Shown piece after piece: positions 18,617 through 28,876 of a stretch of DNA of 64,000 nucleotides (position 1 is its first letter; each line of letters starts with the position of its first letter). The stretch comes from Acidobacteriota bacterium (GTDB lineage Bacteria > Acidobacteriota > Terriglobia > UBA7540): the NCBI GenBank assembly GCA_004298155.1, contig SCRD01000028.1, forward strand, positions 248,001 through 312,000, read 5' to 3'. The notes below the pieces were generated by a model. The model saw only the letters and a list, made by a program, of their open reading frames with translations. It was not told the DNA's origin and ran no database searches. The translations under genes and the position numbers were made by a program.

Positions 18617-21600
18617 ATGGCAAGAGTCAAGCGCACCATTGACGGCAATGAGGCTACTGCATCCATAGCCTATGCATCTAGTGAAGTAATTGCCATCTAC
18701 CCGATCACGCCTTCGTCACCCATGGGCGAATTGGCCGACCAGTGGGCGGTGGAAGGCAGGCCGAACATTTGGGGTGTAGTTCCCAAAGTGATGGAAATGC
18801 AGAGCGAGGGCGGGGCTGCGGGGGCGCTGCATGGTGCAATCCAGGCAGGAGCGCTAGGCACAACTTTCACTTCATCCCAGGGGCTCCTCCTGATGATTCC
18901 AAACATGTACAAGATTGCAGGTGAATTGACGCCCACGGTGCTTCACGTAGCAGCCCGGACTGTGGCGACTCACGCACTCTCGATTTTTGGGGACCACAGC
19001 GACGTGATGGCCACACGCGCCACAGGCTTTGCGTTACTGGCTTCCAACACCGTTCAGGAATCCATGGATCTCGGACTGGTAGCCCACGCCGCCACACTGG
19101 AAGCAAGGGTCCCGTTCCTCCACTTCTTTGATGGATTCCGCACTTCCCATGAGATTTCCAAGGTCGAGGAGATTACAGAGGCTGATATCAAGGCCCTGAT
19201 TAATCAGGATGCCGTGCGGGCCCACCGGGAACGCGCGTTGTCCCCAGACCATCCGCTTATCAGGGGCACGGCCCAAAACCCCGATGTCTTTTTCCAGGCA
19301 CGGGAGGCTGCCAATCCGTTCTACCTGGCTTGCCCAACTATCGTCCAGGACGTGATGGATCGCTTCGCTAGCATTATCGGGCGGTCCTACCACCTGTTTG
19401 ACTACGTGGGCACACCCGACGCGGAGCGCGTGGTTGTGATGATGGGCTCTGGAGCGGAGGCGGCACAGGAAGCCGTGGAACATCTCATTGAAGAAGGTGA
19501 AAGGGTCGGCTTGGTCAAAGTTCGCCTCTACCGTCCTTTTTCTGTGGAGCATTTTGTTGCAGTCCTGCCGCCGACCGTTAAAACCATCGCTGTACTTGAC
19601 CGCACCAAGGAGCCGGGCGCAGTGGGCGAACCGCTTTACATGGATGTTGTGACGGCGCTTCATGAGGGTGCCGGGGCCCCCGAAGCGAAATTCAGCCCGC
19701 AGCCAGCCGTTGTGGGCGGGCGTTACGGACTCTCTTCCAAGGAATTCACGCCGGCAATGGTGAAGGGCATTCTCGATGAAATTTTGAGTAGCAAGCCAAG
19801 AAACCACTTTACTGTTGGCATTGTCGATGACGTCTCTCACACCAGCCTTTCTTATGATCCCGAGTTCTCAACGGAAAACCCCGGCACCGTAAGGGCCATC
19901 TTTTACGGTTTGGGTTCTGACGGCACGGTGAGTGCCAATAAGAACTCCATCAAGATCATCGGAGAAGAAACTGAAAACTATGCCCAGGGTTACTTTGTCT
20001 ACGACTCAAAAAAGTCCGGCTCAGTGACGGTTTCGCACCTGCGCTTTGGAAAGAAGCCCATTCATTCCACCTACCTCATCTCCAGGGCCAACTTTGTGGC
20101 ATGTCATCAGTTCAGATTCCTCGAGCGGTTCGATGTTCTGGGAGCGGCTGAGCAGGGATCGACGTTTCTGTTGAACTCTCCTTATGGGCCTGAGGACGTC
20201 TGGGAACACCTTCCGCGTACGACCCAGGAACACATCGTCAACAAGAAGCTGAAATTCTACGTGATAGACGGGGTTAAGGTCGCCCGGGACGCGGGCATGG
20301 GCGGGCGGATTAATACCGTCATGCAAACCTGCTTTTTCGCTCTCAGTGGAGTGCTTCCCCGTGATGAAGCCATTCAACAGATCAAACACTCGATCGAAAA
20401 GTCCTACGGCAAGCGCGGAGAATCGATCGTTCAAAAGAATTTTGCGGCAGTCGACCAGACCCTAGACAATCTCCATGAGGTTCACGTGAGTCAACAGGCG
20501 ACCAGCAGGTTTGACATTCAGCCGCCCATTCCGGCCCAGGCGCCGGAATTTCTCCGGAACGTGACTTCAAAAATCATTGCCGGCGAGGGTGATTCGCTGC
20601 CCGTTAGCGCCTTCAGTCCCGATGGCACATTCCCAACGGGAACTGCCCAATGGGAGAAAAGGAATATAGCGCTTGAAATTCCGGTGTGGGACAAAGACTT
20701 GTGCATCCAATGCGGCAAGTGCGTTCTGGTCTGTCCCCACTCAGTGATACGGGCGAAAATATACGACCCAAAGTGGCTGATAGAGGCGCCGCCCGGCTTC
20801 AAATCAACCGGAGCGCGTTGGAAGGACTTCAAGGAATACCGCTACACGCTGGCAGTTGCGCCCGAAGATTGCACGGGTTGTGCTCTGTGCGTTCAGGTTT
20901 GCCCGGCGAAGAGCAAGAGCGAAGCCCGCTACAAAGCGATCAACATGGCGCCCCAGCCGCCATTGCGGGAACAGGAGCACGAAAACTGGGAATTCTTCCT
21001 GCAATTACCTGAAATGGACCGCTCGCCTCTCAGTCTCGGACAGGTGAAGGATGCCCAACTGCTGGAGCCGCTGTTTGAGTTTTCCGGCGCCTGCGCGGGG
21101 TGCGGCGAGACCCCCTATATCAAGCTAATGACTCAATTGTTCGGAGACCGCTGCCTGATCGCCAATGCCACCGGGTGCTCGTCGATATACGGCGCGAATC
21201 TTCCCACCACCCCGTACACAACAAACCATGCGGGGCTGGGGCCATCGTGGTCAAACTCCCTTTTTGAGGACAACGCGGAGTTCGGCCTTGGCATGCGGCT
21301 GGCAGTGGACAAGCAGGCTGATTACGCCCGGTTCCTGGTGGAGCATCTTGCAGGACAGCTTGGAGAAGAACTGGCAGCCGAAATCCTTGCAGCCGACCAG
21401 GCAACGGGGGATGAAATCGGTAGGCAGCGCGAGCGCGTGCATGCTCTCAAGGAAAAGCTTGGCCGACTCGATACGCTTGAAGCGCGTGACCTGCTGAAAG
21501 TTGCGGATTATCTGGTGAAAAAGGACGTCTGGATCGTGGGAGGAGACGGCTGGGCCTATGATATTGGCTACGGCGGACTCGACCATGTGCTGGCCTCCGG

Positions 21601-22195
21601 CAAAAACATCAATGTCCTGGTGCTGGATACCGAAGTCTACTCCAACACGGGTGGCCAGATGTCCAAAGCGACGCCGCGTGCGGCTGTCGCCAAATTCGCT
21701 GCTGGCGGCAAGGAGACGCGCAAAAAAGACCTGGCAATGATGGCCATGACTTACGGCAACGTCTACGTGGCCTGCGTGGCCATGGGCGGGAACGATACCC
21801 ACACCATCAGGGCGTTTCTTGAGGCTGAAGCGTATGACGGACCTTCGCTGATCATCGCATACAGCCACTGCATCGCTCACGGTTATGACCTGGCCTTTGG
21901 CATGGAACAGCAGAAAGCCGCAGTCCTGTCCGGTTATTGGCCGCTGTTCCGCTTCAATCCTGCGCTGGCCAAAGAAGGGAAGAACCCTTTGCATATTGAT
22001 TCCCGGCCGCCTTCGCTTCCGCTTGAGAAATACGTTTATAACGAAGCCCGTTACACCATGCTCGTCAAGTCCCGGCCGGACGTTGCGAGCCAGGCTTTAA
22101 AAATTGCCCAGGATGACGTTAAGGCACGCTGGGAGTTGTACGAAAAGTGGGCGGCTTCACCTGCAGCCGAAGTTCCGAAGGAAGTGAAAAAATGA
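18617..22195 (+). CDS. nifJ: Pyruvate:ferredoxin (flavodoxin) oxidoreductase, single-chain
   Basis: 1192 residues, the full length of the fused NifJ/POR type. It converts pyruvate and CoA to acetyl-CoA and CO2 and reduces ferredoxin or flavodoxin. The N-terminal half has the TPP pyrimidine domain ([25 protein letters not shown]), followed by domains II and III. A two-cluster ferredoxin domain has [13 protein letters not shown] (~residue 695) and [13 protein letters not shown] (~residue 752). The C-terminal TPP pyrophosphate domain begins CAGCGETPY (~825) with the metal/TPP motif [16 protein letters not shown] at 18605-18610 fits the second ATG (18617) better than 18614. Its stop overlaps the next start (ATGA). 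Confidence 0.97.
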   Translation: MARVKRTIDGNEATASIAYASSEVIAIYPITPSSPMGELADQWAVEGRPNIWGVVPKVMEMQSEGGAAGALHGAIQAGALGTTFTSSQGLLLMIPNMYKIAGELTPTVLHVAARTVATHALSIFGDHSDVMATRATGFALLASNTVQESMDLGLVAHAATLEARVPFLHFFDGFRTSHEISKVEEITEADIKALINQDAVRAHRERALSPDHPLIRGTAQNPDVFFQAREAANPFYLACPTIVQDVMDRFASIIGRSYHLFDYVGTPDAERVVVMMGSGAEAAQEAVEHLIEEGERVGLVKVRLYRPFSVEHFVAVLPPTVKTIAVLDRTKEPGAVGEPLYMDVVTALHEGAGAPEAKFSPQPAVVGGRYGLSSKEFTPAMVKGILDEILSSKPRNHFTVGIVDDVSHTSLSYDPEFSTENPGTVRAIFYGLGSDGTVSANKNSIKIIGEETENYAQGYFVYDSKKSGSVTVSHLRFGKKPIHSTYLISRANFVACHQFRFLERFDVLGAAEQGSTFLLNSPYGPEDVWEHLPRTTQEHIVNKKLKFYVIDGVKVARDAGMGGRINTVMQTCFFALSGVLPRDEAIQQIKHSIEKSYGKRGESIVQKNFAAVDQTLDNLHEVHVSQQATSRFDIQPPIPAQAPEFLRNVTSKIIAGEGDSLPVSAFSPDGTFPTGTAQWEKRNIALEIPVWDKDLCIQCGKCVLVCPHSVIRAKIYDPKWLIEAPPGFKSTGARWKDFKEYRYTLAVAPEDCTGCALCVQVCPAKSKSEARYKAINMAPQPPLREQEHENWEFFLQLPEMDRSPLSLGQVKDAQLLEPLFEFSGACAGCGETPYIKLMTQLFGDRCLIANATGCSSIYGANLPTTPYTTNHAGLGPSWSNSLFEDNAEFGLGMRLAVDKQADYARFLVEHLAGQLGEELAAEILAADQATGDEIGRQRERVHALKEKLGRLDTLEARDLLKVADYLVKKDVWIVGGDGWAYDIGYGGLDHVLASGKNINVLVLDTEVYSNTGGQMSKATPRAAVAKFAAGGKETRKKDLAMMAMTYGNVYVACVAMGGNDTHTIRAFLEAEAYDGPSLIIAYSHCIAHGYDLAFGMEQQKAAVLSGYWPLFRFNPALAKEGKNPLHIDSRPPSLPLEKYVYNEARYTMLVKSRPDVASQALKIAQDDVKARWELYEKWAASPAAEVPKEVKK

Positions 22196-23283
22196 TAGAT
22201 CTCCGCACATCTTACCTCGGTTGTGAATTGAAGAGTCCGCTTGTTGCTTCGGCTTCGCCCTTGTCGGAAGAGATCGATAACATTCGCAGAATGGAAGATG
22301 CCGGCGCAGGAGCAGTCGTGCTGCATTCATTGTTCGAAGAGCAAATTATCAGAGAAAGCGAAGCCCTGCACCGTAGCCTTTCGGCGGGCACCGAAAGTTT
22401 TGCAGAGTCTTTGACTTACCTGCCTGAGATCATCCACTACAAGCAGGTCCCTGATTTTGGCTTGCCGGGTAGAACTCCGGATATGACCCGTTACAACCGC
22501 GGACAGGAGGGCTATCTGGAACACGTTCGCCGGGCGGCGGAGGCCGTCGGTATCCCGGTGATCGCAAGCTTAAACGCGACTTCGCCGGGTGGATGGGTGG
22601 AATATGCGAGGAGAATCGAAGATGCAGGGGCGACAGCACTAGAACTCAATATTTATTTCATGCCGACTGACCTGAACGTGACCGGCTCTGACATCGAAAA
22701 GAACTACTGTGACCTGGTCAGGCAGGTGAAGAATACCATTCGTATTCCCATCGCAGTCAAGCTCGGACCTTATTTCAGCGCGATGGCGCACTTTGCGGGA
22801 AAACTTGACGAGGCCGGCGCGGACGCCCTTGTGCTTTTCAACCGGTTCTATCAACCTGACTTTGATATTGAAAACCTTGAAGTGGTGCCCACGGTGGCTC
22901 TAAGCACGTCGCAGGAGCTCCTTCTGAGATTACACTGGGTGGCAATTCTTTACGGGCGCGTCAGGCCGGACTTGGCGATTACCGGGGGAGTACACACGGC
23001 CGAGGACGTGCTGAAGGCCATGATGGCAGGCGCTCGCGTGGCAATGATGACCTCCGCATTGCTGCGGAATGGGATTGGCCACTTGCAGCGGATTCGCGGG
23101 GACCTGATTAACTGGATGGAAGAACATGAATATGAATCAGTCCGCCAGATGCAGGGGAGTTTGGCCCTGAGATCGGTCCCGAATCCGGCCGATTTTGAGC
23201 GAGCCAATTATATGCGTGTGCTCGGTTCCTACACGCTGCGTAGCTTCAGTTCCCCGGAGATGGGATCGATGAGCAGAGAATGA
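22192..23283 (+). CDS. Dihydroorotate-dehydrogenase-like FMN protein coupled to nifJ
   Basis: 363 residues, a TIM-barrel flavoprotein related to PyrD and dihydropyrimidine dehydrogenase. [25 protein letters not shown] is the typical N terminus, [32 protein letters not shown] corresponds to the FMN/substrate strand region, and [10 protein letters not shown] and [24 protein letters not shown] to later FMN-phosphate sites. The ATG overlaps the nifJ stop by four bases, showing translational coupling. This pairing suggests an electron-transfer partner of ferredoxin rather than a pyrimidine-synthesis enzyme; that is inference. Confidence 0.85.
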   Translation: MIDLRTSYLGCELKSPLVASASPLSEEIDNIRRMEDAGAGAVVLHSLFEEQIIRESEALHRSLSAGTESFAESLTYLPEIIHYKQVPDFGLPGRTPDMTRYNRGQEGYLEHVRRAAEAVGIPVIASLNATSPGGWVEYARRIEDAGATALELNIYFMPTDLNVTGSDIEKNYCDLVRQVKNTIRIPIAVKLGPYFSAMAHFAGKLDEAGADALVLFNRFYQPDFDIENLEVVPTVALSTSQELLLRLHWVAILYGRVRPDLAITGGVHTAEDVLKAMMAGARVAMMTSALLRNGIGHLQRIRGDLINWMEEHEYESVRQMQGSLALRSVPNPADFERANYMRVLGSYTLRSFSSPEMGSMSRE

Positions 23284-23385
23284 GGCACAAAGAGCGCTCT
23301 GCGACATCCGATAGTTTGATGGAACGATGCCAAAGCCCCAAACCTCGAAGCACTGGGTAGAGATTTGAAAGCGAGGTGACCGGTC

Positions 23386-23907
23386 ATGCGTACGTTTTAT
23401 GCGTTAAGCATTTGTCTCTTTCTGCTGGTTCCCGGAATTTCCCAGAGTCAGGAAAAGCAACCACAGCAAGGCAATCAACAGACCCAGACGGCAGGTCCTT
23501 CAACGGCGGCCTCGCCGGCGAAGACCGCTCCACACGAGTTTGTCATTTCGCCGGAGCAAAAGGCACGCAAGAATCCAGAAAAGTTTACTGAGGAATCGAC
23601 AGAAAAAGGGAAGAGCCTGTACATGACGCAATGCGCCATGTGCCACGGAAAGACCGGCGATGGGAAGGGTGACCTTGCGGAAGTGATGCACGTAAGCCCT
23701 CCTGACTTCACCGTGCCAGATACGCTGGGCAAACGAACTGATGGAGAGTTGTTCGCTATTATCAATGCCGGATCAGATTCGATGCCGGCCGAGGAGAAGC
23801 GGCTTAAGGAATTTCAGACCTGGAATCTGGTTAATTTCTTACGTACCCTGGAGGGAAAGAAGCCTGCCAAATCCGTGGGAATGGAGGCTGGGACCACAAA
23901 ACAGTAG
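23386..23907 (+). CDS. Secreted monohaem c-type cytochrome
   Basis: 173 residues. A signal peptide (MRTFYALSICLFLLVPGISQS) is followed by a Gln/Pro/Ala-rich linker and one cytochrome c domain. The haem motif CAMCH is at residues ~82-86 and the distal Met is probably in the SMPAEEKRL segment; IWNLVNFLRTLEG-like C-terminal helix is typical of class I cytochromes. GAGGTGA precedes the ATG. It lies ahead of a dihaem peroxidase gene and could be its electron donor. Confidence 0.88.
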   Translation: MRTFYALSICLFLLVPGISQSQEKQPQQGNQQTQTAGPSTAASPAKTAPHEFVISPEQKARKNPEKFTEESTEKGKSLYMTQCAMCHGKTGDGKGDLAEVMHVSPPDFTVPDTLGKRTDGELFAIINAGSDSMPAEEKRLKEFQTWNLVNFLRTLEGKKPAKSVGMEAGTTKQ

Positions 23908-24044
23908 CAGTTTTCAGAGCCTCATATTTATAGCTTTTTTCGTTCATATCCGCACTGCGCAGAGTCATGCCAGGGACCGCGAGTCATTACGTGGCAACGG
24001 CGCGTGTTGAGAAGAAGGACTCGATTGAATTGGAGGTTCTGTAT

Positions 24045-25082
24045 ATGTTTGGCGTTTCACTATGGAAAAAACTAGGACTGGTTTGTGGTCCATTGATTGC
24101 ATCGTCAGCCCTGTTGTGGGCCCAGATGCCGTCACATGTTCATGTTCCCAAAGACAATCCACTAACACCTGCCAAGATTGAATTGGGTAAAAAACTTTTC
24201 TTCGATCCTCGAATTTCTATAACGGGGACCGTTTCCTGTAACTCCTGCCATAACGTTATGACCAACGGAACAGACAATCGACCTGTTTCCGCTGGCGCAC
24301 ATGGAGAACTCGGCGATCGCAACGCTCCAACGGTTTTCAACTCGGCCTTTCGCAGTGTTCAATTCTGGGACGGACGCGCCGGGAGCCTTGAAGACCAGGC
24401 AAAGGGTCCGCCGACGAACCCGGTTGAAATGGGGATGCCAAGCGGTGAGGCGATAGCAGAACGGATCCGCGCCATCCCGGGATATCGCCAGCAGTTTGCG
24501 GAAGTGTTTGGCGGCAGTCAGCCCATCACTTATGATCATATCGCGCAGGCCATCGCCAGCTTTGAGCGCACATTAACCACCCCGGGCAGTGCCTACGATC
24601 ATTTTATGTCGGGCGACAAGACTGCATTGAGCCCTGCTGCACAACGCGGGTTGAAGCTTATGGATTCGGTGGGTTGTACCGGTTGTCACAGTGGGCCACA
24701 GTTTAGTGGGCCTGAACAGCCGATGGGGACGGGTTTTTATATGAAGTTCCCAATGAATTCTGACAATGCATATGTGACGAAATACAACCTGGCGGCGGAC
24801 ATAGGACGCAAGAGAGTCACCCACCGGCAAGCGGATGAGCATATGTTTGTCGTGCAGTCGCTACGAAATGTCGAATTGACAGCACCCTATTTCCATAACG
24901 GGTCAGTGAAGACACTTGACGAAGCTGTCAGGGTGATGGCATCGGCGCAGCTTGGCCAAACGCTTACGGTAAGCCAGGTGCAGGATATTGTGGCGTTTCT
25001 CGACAGCCTGACGGGCGAATTCCCTCAGATTGCCCTGCCACGGTTGCCAGAAACACCAAATACCACTTTGCTTGAAAAATGA
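24045..25082 (+). CDS. Dihaem cytochrome c peroxidase (CcpA/MauG family)
   Basis: 345 residues. It reduces hydrogen peroxide in the periplasm using electrons from a small cytochrome. A signal peptide spans residues ~1-27 (ending SSALLWAQ). The two haem motifs are CNSCH (~residue 64) and CTGCH (~210). LTPAKIELGKKLFFDPRIS, SAPTVFNSAFRSVQFWDGRAGSLEDQA-type segments and VELTAPYFHNGSVKTLDEAV are typical of the family. The ATG at 24045 has TTGGAGG nine bases upstream; an in-frame start at 23967 lacks a site and would hide the signal peptide. Confidence 0.93.
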   Translation: MFGVSLWKKLGLVCGPLIASSALLWAQMPSHVHVPKDNPLTPAKIELGKKLFFDPRISITGTVSCNSCHNVMTNGTDNRPVSAGAHGELGDRNAPTVFNSAFRSVQFWDGRAGSLEDQAKGPPTNPVEMGMPSGEAIAERIRAIPGYRQQFAEVFGGSQPITYDHIAQAIASFERTLTTPGSAYDHFMSGDKTALSPAAQRGLKLMDSVGCTGCHSGPQFSGPEQPMGTGFYMKFPMNSDNAYVTKYNLAADIGRKRVTHRQADEHMFVVQSLRNVELTAPYFHNGSVKTLDEAVRVMASAQLGQTLTVSQVQDIVAFLDSLTGEFPQIALPRLPETPNTTLLEK

Positions 25083-25151
25083 GTGCTGGCATTAAGGGGG
25101 CTGTTGCGAGCCAGGAAGCCGCAGGGCAGCGTCCGGGGCGGAGAGGTTCTT

Positions 25152-25694
25152 TCAACCAATCTTCCGCATGACCCGCGGTGTGAGCCACCATATGAGTTTT
25201 CCCGGAGGACGAGGAGGAAATTTGTCGAAATCGATACGGCAACATCCTCCTTTCTTGAACTGAAAACTGGCACGGGTGTTCCCGATCAGTCTTGCCACGC
25301 CCTCACTGAGGTCTGGCTCATGCCCGACCACGAGAACGCTGCGGTGGTCATTCCGCTTGCCGAGAGAAGTCAGCAACGCCTGCAATGACCCGCCCGGCCG
25401 CAGGAAATCCGAAGACTCAACCTTGATGCCGGGGCCAAAAACCTCCGCGACGATTGCGGCCGTTTCAGAGGCCCGGACCAGCGGACTGCTGATGATGGAG
25501 TCCACGCAAAGCCCAAGGCGGAAAAGTCCTTTTGCTATCGCCCGCAACTTCTTCTTACCCTCTGACGTTAGTGGGCGTTGCGCATCATCAGGAAAATTGG
25601 GGTCGCCCCGGGCAACCGCAATCCCGTGTCGCATTACGTAGAATTGATAGCCTTGTGTATCTTTACTTTCGTTGGTGTCATTGACCGAAGGCAT
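25152..25694 (-). CDS. sixA: SixA-type histidine phosphatase
   Basis: 180 residues in the histidine phosphatase superfamily. The catalytic RHG motif is at residues 22-24 (VMRHGIA), the second catalytic His is in VVGHEPDLS, and SSPLVRASETAAIV supplies the usual Arg. SixA removes phosphate from phosphohistidine proteins in signalling or PTS-type relays. GAGG precedes the ATG at 25694. Monocistronic or first of a short minus-strand set; the CHAD gene lies ~7 kb away. Confidence 0.87.
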   Translation of the reverse strand: MPSVNDTNESKDTQGYQFYVMRHGIAVARGDPNFPDDAQRPLTSEGKKKLRAIAKGLFRLGLCVDSIISSPLVRASETAAIVAEVFGPGIKVESSDFLRPGGSLQALLTSLGKRNDHRSVLVVGHEPDLSEGVARLIGNTRASFQFKKGGCCRIDFDKFPPRPPGKLIWWLTPRVMRKIG

Positions 25695-25750
25695 TTTTCC
25701 TCTTTTAACCTGCGATAGAATTCCCGCGCCATGCTTCCGCTCGTCAAGAC

Positions 25751-26206
25751 CTAGGCTTCAACGGGCCAGAGCCGTTCAAATTCCTGTTGATAAGCGAGAA
25801 CAAGGTCTGGATCCCTGAGAATTAGCAAATGATCAAAATTCTGCTCTTCCGATTCAACTGTCCAATTATAACTTCCAGTCAGGACTATCTGGCGGTCAAG
25901 AACAGCAAATTTGTGGTGCAATTTTGAACCCTTTTTCTTCCGTCCGTAAATCGCCTGGAAACGGAGTGAGTTGTCAGCGAGAAGTTGGCGAGTGATCGCC
26001 GTTTCCTGGTATTTGTTCCGGTCAACCAGCATTCGGACAGGAATTCCGCGATCGTGGACCTGCCCGAGGGCCCGGGCCAGGCGGGGATTTGTAATCCGGT
26101 ACAATGCCGCGTCCACACTAAGACGAGTCTCCAGTAGCAACCGTTCGATCGTTTCTGCGAGGGGGCCCTGGGAGGTGAAGAACGTCTGATTAACTGGTTC
26201 GGGCAT
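25751..26206 (-). CDS. Single-HKD phospholipase D-like protein
   Basis: 151 residues with one PLD catalytic motif, LHHKFAVLDRQIVLTGSYNWT (HxK...GSxN), in the second half. The first half (SVDAALYRITNPRLARALGQVHDRGIPVRMLVDR) is the usual strand-helix start of the fold. Single-motif members act as dimers, as in the Nuc endonuclease and mitoPLD, and cleave nucleic acid or phosphodiester bonds. No signal peptide is seen, so it is probably cytoplasmic. Same strand as the SixA and GNAT genes, but with gaps of 57 and 101 bases. Confidence 0.85.
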   Translation of the reverse strand: MPEPVNQTFFTSQGPLAETIERLLLETRLSVDAALYRITNPRLARALGQVHDRGIPVRMLVDRNKYQETAITRQLLADNSLRFQAIYGRKKKGSKLHHKFAVLDRQIVLTGSYNWTVESEEQNFDHLLILRDPDLVLAYQQEFERLWPVEA

Positions 26207-26306
26207 ATGGCTCTATTGTATTTTGTGTGCCGGGCCAGATTCAAGAACAGCGAGTGGGCCCGTCCCACCGATATTGCCTTCACCATGTAAAACGAGAACC
26301 TGGTTT

Positions 26307-27125
26307 TTATTTACGTAGAAGGAGATAGAAACATCGCGGACTGGAGGAGTTCTGATTTTCCGTAAGGAAGCCGCGCACAGAATAGCCCTTCGAAAAGTAG
26401 CCCAGAAAGATCTCCCGTGTTTGAATCCGCCAACGTTTTGCGAGTGCCAACGCCTTCGCTCGCATAAGGTCTGTATCAGCAGGAATTTCAACCAGTAGTC
26501 CGGCCTCACGGCGGCTAAGATTGACCTCCTGATTCACCAGAAATCCCCTATGGTTCGTGGTGGTCAGGTTGATTTTCGGCACATGCGGTAGTTTCACAGT
26601 TTTTTTACCCCCCGCGAGGAGCTGAGCTACGGTCCCTGAAGCAATCGGCCATTTCACAACAAACCGGTCGCTCGGTAGCCCTTGCTCAATAATGCTGTGA
26701 AACCGGCCGTAGTAGTTGATGACATATTCTTCAACACGGGCGCCCAGCTTGCTCAAGTTCAGGCTTGCGTTGCGGCTTTGGAGAGGGTCATAGGTCCAGC
26801 AGATGGACTTGATCCCTTGGGACAACGCGAGTTCCCGGTGAGCCAGTTTCAGACGGAGGCCCAGTCCCCGGCTGCGGTACCCAGGCAGTATTCCCATCAT
26901 GTGAGACCAGTGAACGATTTCTCCATTTCGGCGGGCCAGGAGAGCATAAACGAACCCGACCAGTCTTCCATTGATAAACGCTCCCAACACAGCCCCGCCA
27001 GACTTTTGGGTCACCAGCATGACTTCTGCCGCCACGCTAAGGCTTCCCCAGATGGCCCTTTGGGCGTATTCGCATTTCTTGTATTCTTCATGCTTCTCAA
27101 GCAATCTAATTTCAGACCTTAACAT
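26307..27125 (-). CDS. GNAT-superfamily acetyltransferase (COG3375-like)
   Basis: 272 residues. The N-terminal ~150 residues form a GNAT fold: GAVLGAFINGRLVGFVYALLAR is the beta-strand pair, SHMMGILPGYRSRGLGLRLKLAHRELA is the acetyl-CoA pyrophosphate loop (Q/R-x-x-G-x-G/A pattern), and TYDPLQSRNASLNLSKLGA is characteristic of the COG3375 group. The C-terminal ~120 residues are specific to this group. Acceptor unknown. The start ATG at 27125 lies in a region without a clear ribosome-binding site. Confidence 0.85.
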   Translation of the reverse strand: MLRSEIRLLEKHEEYKKCEYAQRAIWGSLSVAAEVMLVTQKSGGAVLGAFINGRLVGFVYALLARRNGEIVHWSHMMGILPGYRSRGLGLRLKLAHRELALSQGIKSICWTYDPLQSRNASLNLSKLGARVEEYVINYYGRFHSIIEQGLPSDRFVVKWPIASGTVAQLLAGGKKTVKLPHVPKINLTTTNHRGFLVNQEVNLSRREAGLLVEIPADTDLMRAKALALAKRWRIQTREIFLGYFSKGYSVRGFLTENQNSSSPRCFYLLLRK

Positions 27126-27383
27126 CGGACCTCATGATGGCTTCACGCAGGATAGGGATGGCGGAGCAACGGTATCGTTTCCTCAATAAACAGACCCACA
27201 GGACCTTTTCCGGTTGCAGGCCCTGGCTCGTTGCCTTGAGGGAACAGGCTCCGCGCGTTGCTTTGGGGAACCATCCCCTCGGAGTGAGTCTCCTATGGTC
27301 TCAAGAGTATAGCAAGCGGCAGGTTGGAGCCGAAAGTCTGCGGGGGCCTTCAGGGAACCATCTTAATGAACGCAGCAACCTTG

Positions 27384-27602
27384 CTATTCACCGCACATGC
27401 CGCGGCGAGGCGCACCGCATGGGCAGGGGCCTGGTTCGCTCGAAAGCCCTTCATGAGGAGTTCCCGCAACGGCAAACACCGACAAAAGCTTCTCGACCTT
27501 CGGACTTGAGCAATTCTTGCAGAGGATTTCTGCACTTGAAGTGTACGAAATCTTCTCGAATTCCGAACCGCAATCCCGGCACTTATACTCAAAAATAGGC
27601 AT
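27384..27602 (-). CDS. FmdB-type zinc-ribbon protein
   Basis: 72 residues. MPIFEYKCRDCGSEFEKI is the FmdB/regulatory zinc-ribbon signature, with CxxC (residues 8-11) and a second CKNC pair forming a zinc site. The tail holds extra Cys residues (CPCGAP, CGE). The ATG at 27602 is preceded by AAGGAGGG. The name FmdB comes from a putative regulator of formamidase; the real role is unknown. No gene is seen in 27603-27926 upstream of it. Confidence 0.85.
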   Translation of the reverse strand: MPIFEYKCRDCGSEFEKISYTSSAEILCKNCSSPKVEKLLSVFAVAGTPHEGLSSEPGPCPCGAPRRGMCGE

Positions 27603-27926
27603 AAAAACCCTCCTTGATGAATATAGCCAAGCTCGGCAATGTTTTCAAACAGATGCCGGCGACAAGGCATGTTAAGGAAAAGGATTGCGGCGAGCTTTAA
27701 TGGCCCTTAACGAATCACGCGAGGGCTGAGTGTGCCGTCCAATTCCAGTAACCAGAGAACCTGCGGCAACGGATCGAGAAGTAGCGTATCAGCCAACGGT
27801 AAGTTCTTTGCAGTGGTTTGGTGGAGCAAGGATTTTTTCTATTCAGCTCGCTTGAGCTGCTCGATAGTCAGCCCCTGTTCCCCGGATCCTGTCCCAAAAT
27901 GGCACAAGTCGCCGATATGGTCAGCT

Positions 27927-28853
27927 CTACGCGCTGGAGTATTTCCGGCAGAGCGTTTTGACCTTGTCCATCAATTTAGGTATGCCCGTCATGGGGTCGT
28001 CCTTCCCCTCGTATTCGACGGACATGTAGCCTTTGTAGCCGCCTTCCTGGAACATTTTCCACACGCGATCCATGTCGATTGGCGTGCCATCATCAAAATG
28101 GTCACGGATGTGAGTTTGGGTGGCGTACGGAATGCAGGCTTTGATCTGGGTGTAAGGATCCTCAGACCCTGTGCGGATAAAGTGCGTGATATCGAGGTTG
28201 ATCCCGGCGTAAGGCGAGTTTACCCGGTGCATGATTTCCAGGCAAACGTCCGCGCTTTGGGTGACGCCGGCATGGTCCTCGATGCCAAGCGTGATGCCTT
28301 TCTTGCCCGCATAATCACAGGCAGGCTTCATGGTTTCGACCACCCAATCGGTTCCTTGCTTCACGGTTGCTCCGGGGGGAAGCTTGCCCCCGAAAATGCG
28401 CAGGTGTGAAACACCCAGACAGTTCGCAACATCCACCCACTTCTTGATGTCTTCGAGCACTTCGCGTCGTTTATCAGTGCTGGCCTGCACCATACTGGAT
28501 CCGCAAGCCGCGCCTGAAAGCGGCACGCCGCTTCTGAAGGCCAGATGGCGAAGATCGTCCAGGTAAGCTGGATCAGTGGACTTGAACCAGTAGACCGTCA
28601 TGTCTGCTCCTACTGATCCGATCTTTACCATCTGACGAATAAAATCCTCCATGCTCATCTGGCCACCCTTAAGATATTTCCGGTAGGAATACGCGCAACA
28701 CCCCGGGAACATCCTGGGCTCGGATTGTACATTTTGGGGATCGACTCCTCTTGCGAGAGCCTGTACCTGCGATGGAAGGGCGAGTCCGGCCCCCGCATAG
28801 GCTGCTGCTCCCGATGATTGCAGGAAACGTCTCCGTGTGAACTTATTATTCAT
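27927..28853 (-). CDS. Tat-exported sugar isomerase/epimerase-like TIM-barrel protein
   Basis: 308 residues. A twin-arginine signal (FTRRRFLQSSGAAAYAG) precedes an AP-endonuclease-2-type TIM barrel. Segments such as GVSHLRIFGG, ITLGIEDHAGVTQSADVCLEIMHRV and YAGINLDITHF supply the usual Glu/His/Asp metal ligands, and YKGYMSVEYEGKDDP the last Glu. GGGAG precedes the ATG. Twenty-three bases downstream lies a DUF1080 gene, a pairing seen in loci that handle 3-keto-glycosides. Export suggests a periplasmic sugar lyase, isomerase or epimerase; the substrate is unknown. Confidence 0.85.
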   Translation of the reverse strand: MNNKFTRRRFLQSSGAAAYAGAGLALPSQVQALARGVDPQNVQSEPRMFPGCCAYSYRKYLKGGQMSMEDFIRQMVKIGSVGADMTVYWFKSTDPAYLDDLRHLAFRSGVPLSGAACGSSMVQASTDKRREVLEDIKKWVDVANCLGVSHLRIFGGKLPPGATVKQGTDWVVETMKPACDYAGKKGITLGIEDHAGVTQSADVCLEIMHRVNSPYAGINLDITHFIRTGSEDPYTQIKACIPYATQTHIRDHFDDGTPIDMDRVWKMFQEGGYKGYMSVEYEGKDDPMTGIPKLMDKVKTLCRKYSSA

Positions 28854-28876
28854 TTTCGTCTCCCGGAAGCTAATGT

